Of a DNA stretch of 52,765 bases, positions 50,753-52,765 are shown piece after piece. How positions within the stretch are numbered: the first letter of the stretch is position 1; each line of letters begins with the position of its first letter. A model generated the notes under the pieces. The model made no database searches, had not been told where the DNA came from, and saw only the letters and a list, made by a program, of their open reading frames with translations. A program made the translations under genes and the position numbers. Source of the DNA: Limnovirga soli (GTDB taxonomy: Bacteria; Bacteroidota; Bacteroidia; Chitinophagales; Chitinophagaceae); assembly GCF_013106755.1 (NCBI RefSeq), contig NZ_WHPF01000022.1, forward strand, positions 1 to 52,765, written 5' to 3'.

Positions 50753-50786
50753 AAAAAAAGACCTGCAGCTGTTGCTACAGGTCTTT
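50753..50786 (-). terminator. Intrinsic terminator of the T9SS repeat protein gene
   Basis: 13-bp arms at 50757-50769 and 50774-50786 (12 of 13 pairs, 4-nt loop). On the minus strand the stem runs into a T tract (50753-50759). It lies 25 bases beyond the stop at 50811. Confidence 0.85.
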
Positions 50787-50810
50787 AACATTAAACGGGG
50801 AAATCTAAAA

Positions 50811-52765
50811 CTATTTTTCTTTATAGATTTTAACAGTAGCCGTGCCCTGATTGTTCACTAACGATACCATGTACACGCCGTTAGCGTATTTGCTAAGGTC
50901 TATTTGTACCTGATTGCTGCCTGCCACCGTATTACCGGTTTTGGTAAATACCGGTTTACCTGCCAGGTCTCTTACCACAATCTCGTATTTATCGCCCTGC
51001 TTGTTACTGCTGAATACCAGGTTGGCCATGGAAGCAGTTGGGTTTGGATAGGCTTTTATGCTAAGTGCCAGTGCAGATGCCTGATCTGTATTATCAGAAG
51101 ATTTTACTGCTGCTGGTGCTACAGTAACCGCCAGACTACCTGTTGGTGAACTACCACATGCATTGCTGATAAACACTTTAACATTACCGCTTGCAGTTCC
51201 AAACTTCACTTTTATTCTAAATGTACCCTGTCCGCTGGTAATGCTTGCTCCTGCAGGAACATTCCAAGTATAGGTAAAGCCGGCTATGTTTGGCAATTGA
51301 TAAATCACATTGCTTTGATTTGCCGTTACAGTAGTTGGTCCATTGATAGAAGTTGTTGGATTAGGAGCCACTGCATACACTTTTAATGTTTGTGCCGGGC
51401 TAATACCACAGGCATTATTTGCAGTAACACTAATGATTGCTGTAGTGGTAAATGTTGCAGGAACCGTAACAACAGCATTGGTACCAGTGCTGGTTACACT
51501 AAATCCTGCCGGTACTGTCCACACATAACTGGTTGCACCTGCAACAGGATTAATGGTAAAATTATATACGCCACCACCACACAGATTAAAGAACTGACCA
51601 TTGATCTTTTTAGGCTGGGCCGGTGCATGACCGGTACCAGCTGCAATGGTAATGGATTTACTTGTTGAACAGCCATTGGCATCGGTTACAGTATAATTAT
51701 ATACACCCGCAGTTACGGTAAAGCTGCCTGTACCGCTATAGGGTGATGTACCGCCGGTAGCATCTACATTTACAATAGTAGTACCACCGCTACAGCTAAT
51801 AACACCCGCTGAAACGCTTACCACTAATGGTGTTGGCTGGCCAACGGTATAAGTATCAGCACTGCTGCAAGTACCTGCTGAGAACACAGTTACCTGATAG
51901 CTACCTGCCGCCAGGTTATTGATATCTTCTGTTGTAGCTGTGAAACCGTTTGGTCCTGTCCATGCATAAGTGAATGGAGCAGTACCGCCGCCAGCTGTTA
52001 AATTGATAGCGCCATTGGTACCTGCATTACAGGTTACATCAGTAACAGAAGCAGATAATGTGGCAGTTTTGGTGATGGTTAAATGTAAGGTAGCCACATT
52101 GGTGCAACCTGATTCGTTGATTGATTCAAATATATAATCACCTGAAGTGGTGTAAGTAGTACCATGCCATTCGTAACTATCACAAGCAACTGCAGTTTCT
52201 TCGCTGGTGCTGCTGTAATTAACCGTTAAATGTAAGGTAGCCACATTGGTACAACCTGATGCATTGATTGATTCAAATGTATAATCACCAGATTCGGTAT
52301 AAGTAGTACCATGCCATTCGAAACTATCACAAGCTACAGCAGTTTCTTCGCTGGTGCTGCTGTGATTGATGGTTAAATGTAAAGTAGCCACATTGGTACA
52401 ACCTGATGCATTGGTTGATTCAAATGTATAATCACCAGATTCAGTGTAAGTAGTGCCATTCCATTCGTAGCTATCACAAGCAACTGCAGTTTCTTCGCTA
52501 GTGCTGCTGTAATTAACCGTTAAATGTAAGGTAGCCACATTGGTGCAACCTGATTCGTTGATTGATTCAAATGTATAATCACCAGATTCGGTATAAGTAG
52601 TACCATGCCATTCGTAACTATCACAAGCAACTGCAGTTTCTTCACTGGTGCTGCTGTAATTAACCGTTAAATGTAAAGTAGCCACATTGGTACAACCTGA
52701 TGCATTGATTGATTCAAATGTATAATCACCAGATTCAGTGTAAGTAGTACCATGCCATTCGTAAA
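50811..52765 (-). CDS. Giant T9SS-exported repeat protein, 3' part (5' end off window)
   Basis: About 650 residues visible; the frame is open through the right edge, so the start is missing (a GTG at 52685 is internal). From the N-terminal side: near-identical 49-residue repeats (ETAVACDSYEWHGTTYTESG and GCTNVATLHLTV), two SprB-like repeats (DVTCNAGTNGAINLTAGGG, YNYTVTDANGCSTSKSI), PKD-like domains (ATSYVWTVPAGFSV, FTYTWNVPAGASI), and a type A T9SS sorting domain at the end (AYPNPTASMANLVF, GVYMVSLVNNQGTATVKIYK). It is probably a surface adhesin or gliding/attachment protein. Confidence 0.9.
   Translation of the reverse strand, partial: YEWHGTTYTESGDYTFESINASGCTNVATLHLTVNYSSTSEETAVACDSYEWHGTTYTESGDYTFESINESGCTNVATLHLTVNYSSTSEETAVACDSYEWNGTTYTESGDYTFESTNASGCTNVATLHLTINHSSTSEETAVACDSFEWHGTTYTESGDYTFESINASGCTNVATLHLTVNYSSTSEETAVACDSYEWHGTTYTTSGDYIFESINESGCTNVATLHLTITKTATLSASVTDVTCNAGTNGAINLTAGGGTAPFTYAWTGPNGFTATTEDINNLAAGSYQVTVFSAGTCSSADTYTVGQPTPLVVSVSAGVISCSGGTTIVNVDATGGTSPYSGTGSFTVTAGVYNYTVTDANGCSTSKSITIAAGTGHAPAQPKKINGQFFNLCGGGVYNFTINPVAGATSYVWTVPAGFSVTSTGTNAVVTVPATFTTTAIISVTANNACGISPAQTLKVYAVAPNPTTSINGPTTVTANQSNVIYQLPNIAGFTYTWNVPAGASITSGQGTFRIKVKFGTASGNVKVFISNACGSSPTGSLAVTVAPAAVKSSDNTDQASALALSIKAYPNPTASMANLVFSSNKQGDKYEIVVRDLAGKPVFTKTGNTVAGSNQVQIDLSKYANGVYMVSLVNNQGTATVKIYKEK
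52078..52765 (-). repeat. Coding tandem repeats, 147-bp period
   Basis: The same landmark (CCATKCCATTCGTA-like) recurs at 52161, 52308, 52455, 52602 and 52749, exactly 147 bases apart. Four complete 49-codon units and a fifth cut by the window edge differ by only a few bases, so homogenisation or recent expansion is likely. Confidence 0.92.

Noticed and set aside
52078-52765. Regular repeats that might be a CRISPR array
   Set aside because: Period is 147 bases with nearly identical whole units, in frame within an open coding sequence; no short repeat/spacer alternation and no cas genes.

Overview
The window looks like chromosome from a member of the Bacteroidota, most likely family Chitinophagaceae (family is an inference). 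Supporting signs are the low-GC coding style, signal peptides ending in AQ or SQ, a type IX secretion (T9SS) C-terminal sorting domain on the right-edge protein, SprB-type and PKD-type repeats, a Nudix-type sugar regulator, few Shine-Dalgarno motifs, and many secreted glycoside hydrolases. No rRNA, tRNA, CRISPR array, transposase or phage gene was seen.

Region 1 (1-9.8 kb, minus strand): a very large secreted fusion (ThuA + PQQ sugar dehydrogenase-like + PKD + cytochrome c), a secreted alpha/beta-hydrolase-like protein, a GH2 beta-galactosidase and a small secreted protein. Region 2 (10.1-25.6 kb, plus strand): a Nudix/winged-helix regulator with a perfect palindrome upstream, an outer-membrane-type protein, an AraC regulator, then a run of exported enzymes: GH95, tandem CE1-type esterase, GH51, GH29, GH29 with F5/8C domains, and GH43. 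Together with the GH2 this is a side-chain-removal set (fucose, galactose, arabinose, ferulate or acetate) suited to plant hemicellulose or pectin. No SusC/SusD pair is in the window.

Region 3 (25.6-28 kb): two foreign-looking hypothetical genes, each bounded by short inverted sequences and separated by a long imperfect palindrome. The layout resembles gene cassettes with an integron attC-like site. Region 4 (28.3-36 kb): an acyltransferase, then a Tat-exported molybdenum hydroxylase (2Fe-2S subunit, molybdopterin subunit, cytochrome c) next to a convergent modABC molybdate transporter. Region 5 (36-43 kb): small genes, a frameshifted outer-membrane protein beside a decayed antisense gene, a lipoprotein beta-propeller, an aldo/keto reductase and a DUF1080-like secreted protein.

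Region 6 (43-52.8 kb, mostly minus): methyltransferase, Tat-exported Gfo/Idh/MocA oxidoreductase, TolB-like propeller, Tat-exported sugar isomerase/epimerase-like protein, DoxX-like protein, GH78-like hydrolase, a secreted VOC protein, and the 3' part of a giant T9SS-exported repeat protein cut by the window edge.

Overlying all of this is an interspersed palindromic repeat family. Its core is GTACAAGTGAGTGACACAA or GTACAAGAGTGCGACGCAA. About 20 copies lie in gaps between genes and none lies inside a supported gene. This repeat family and the cassette-like pair are the most unusual signals in the window.
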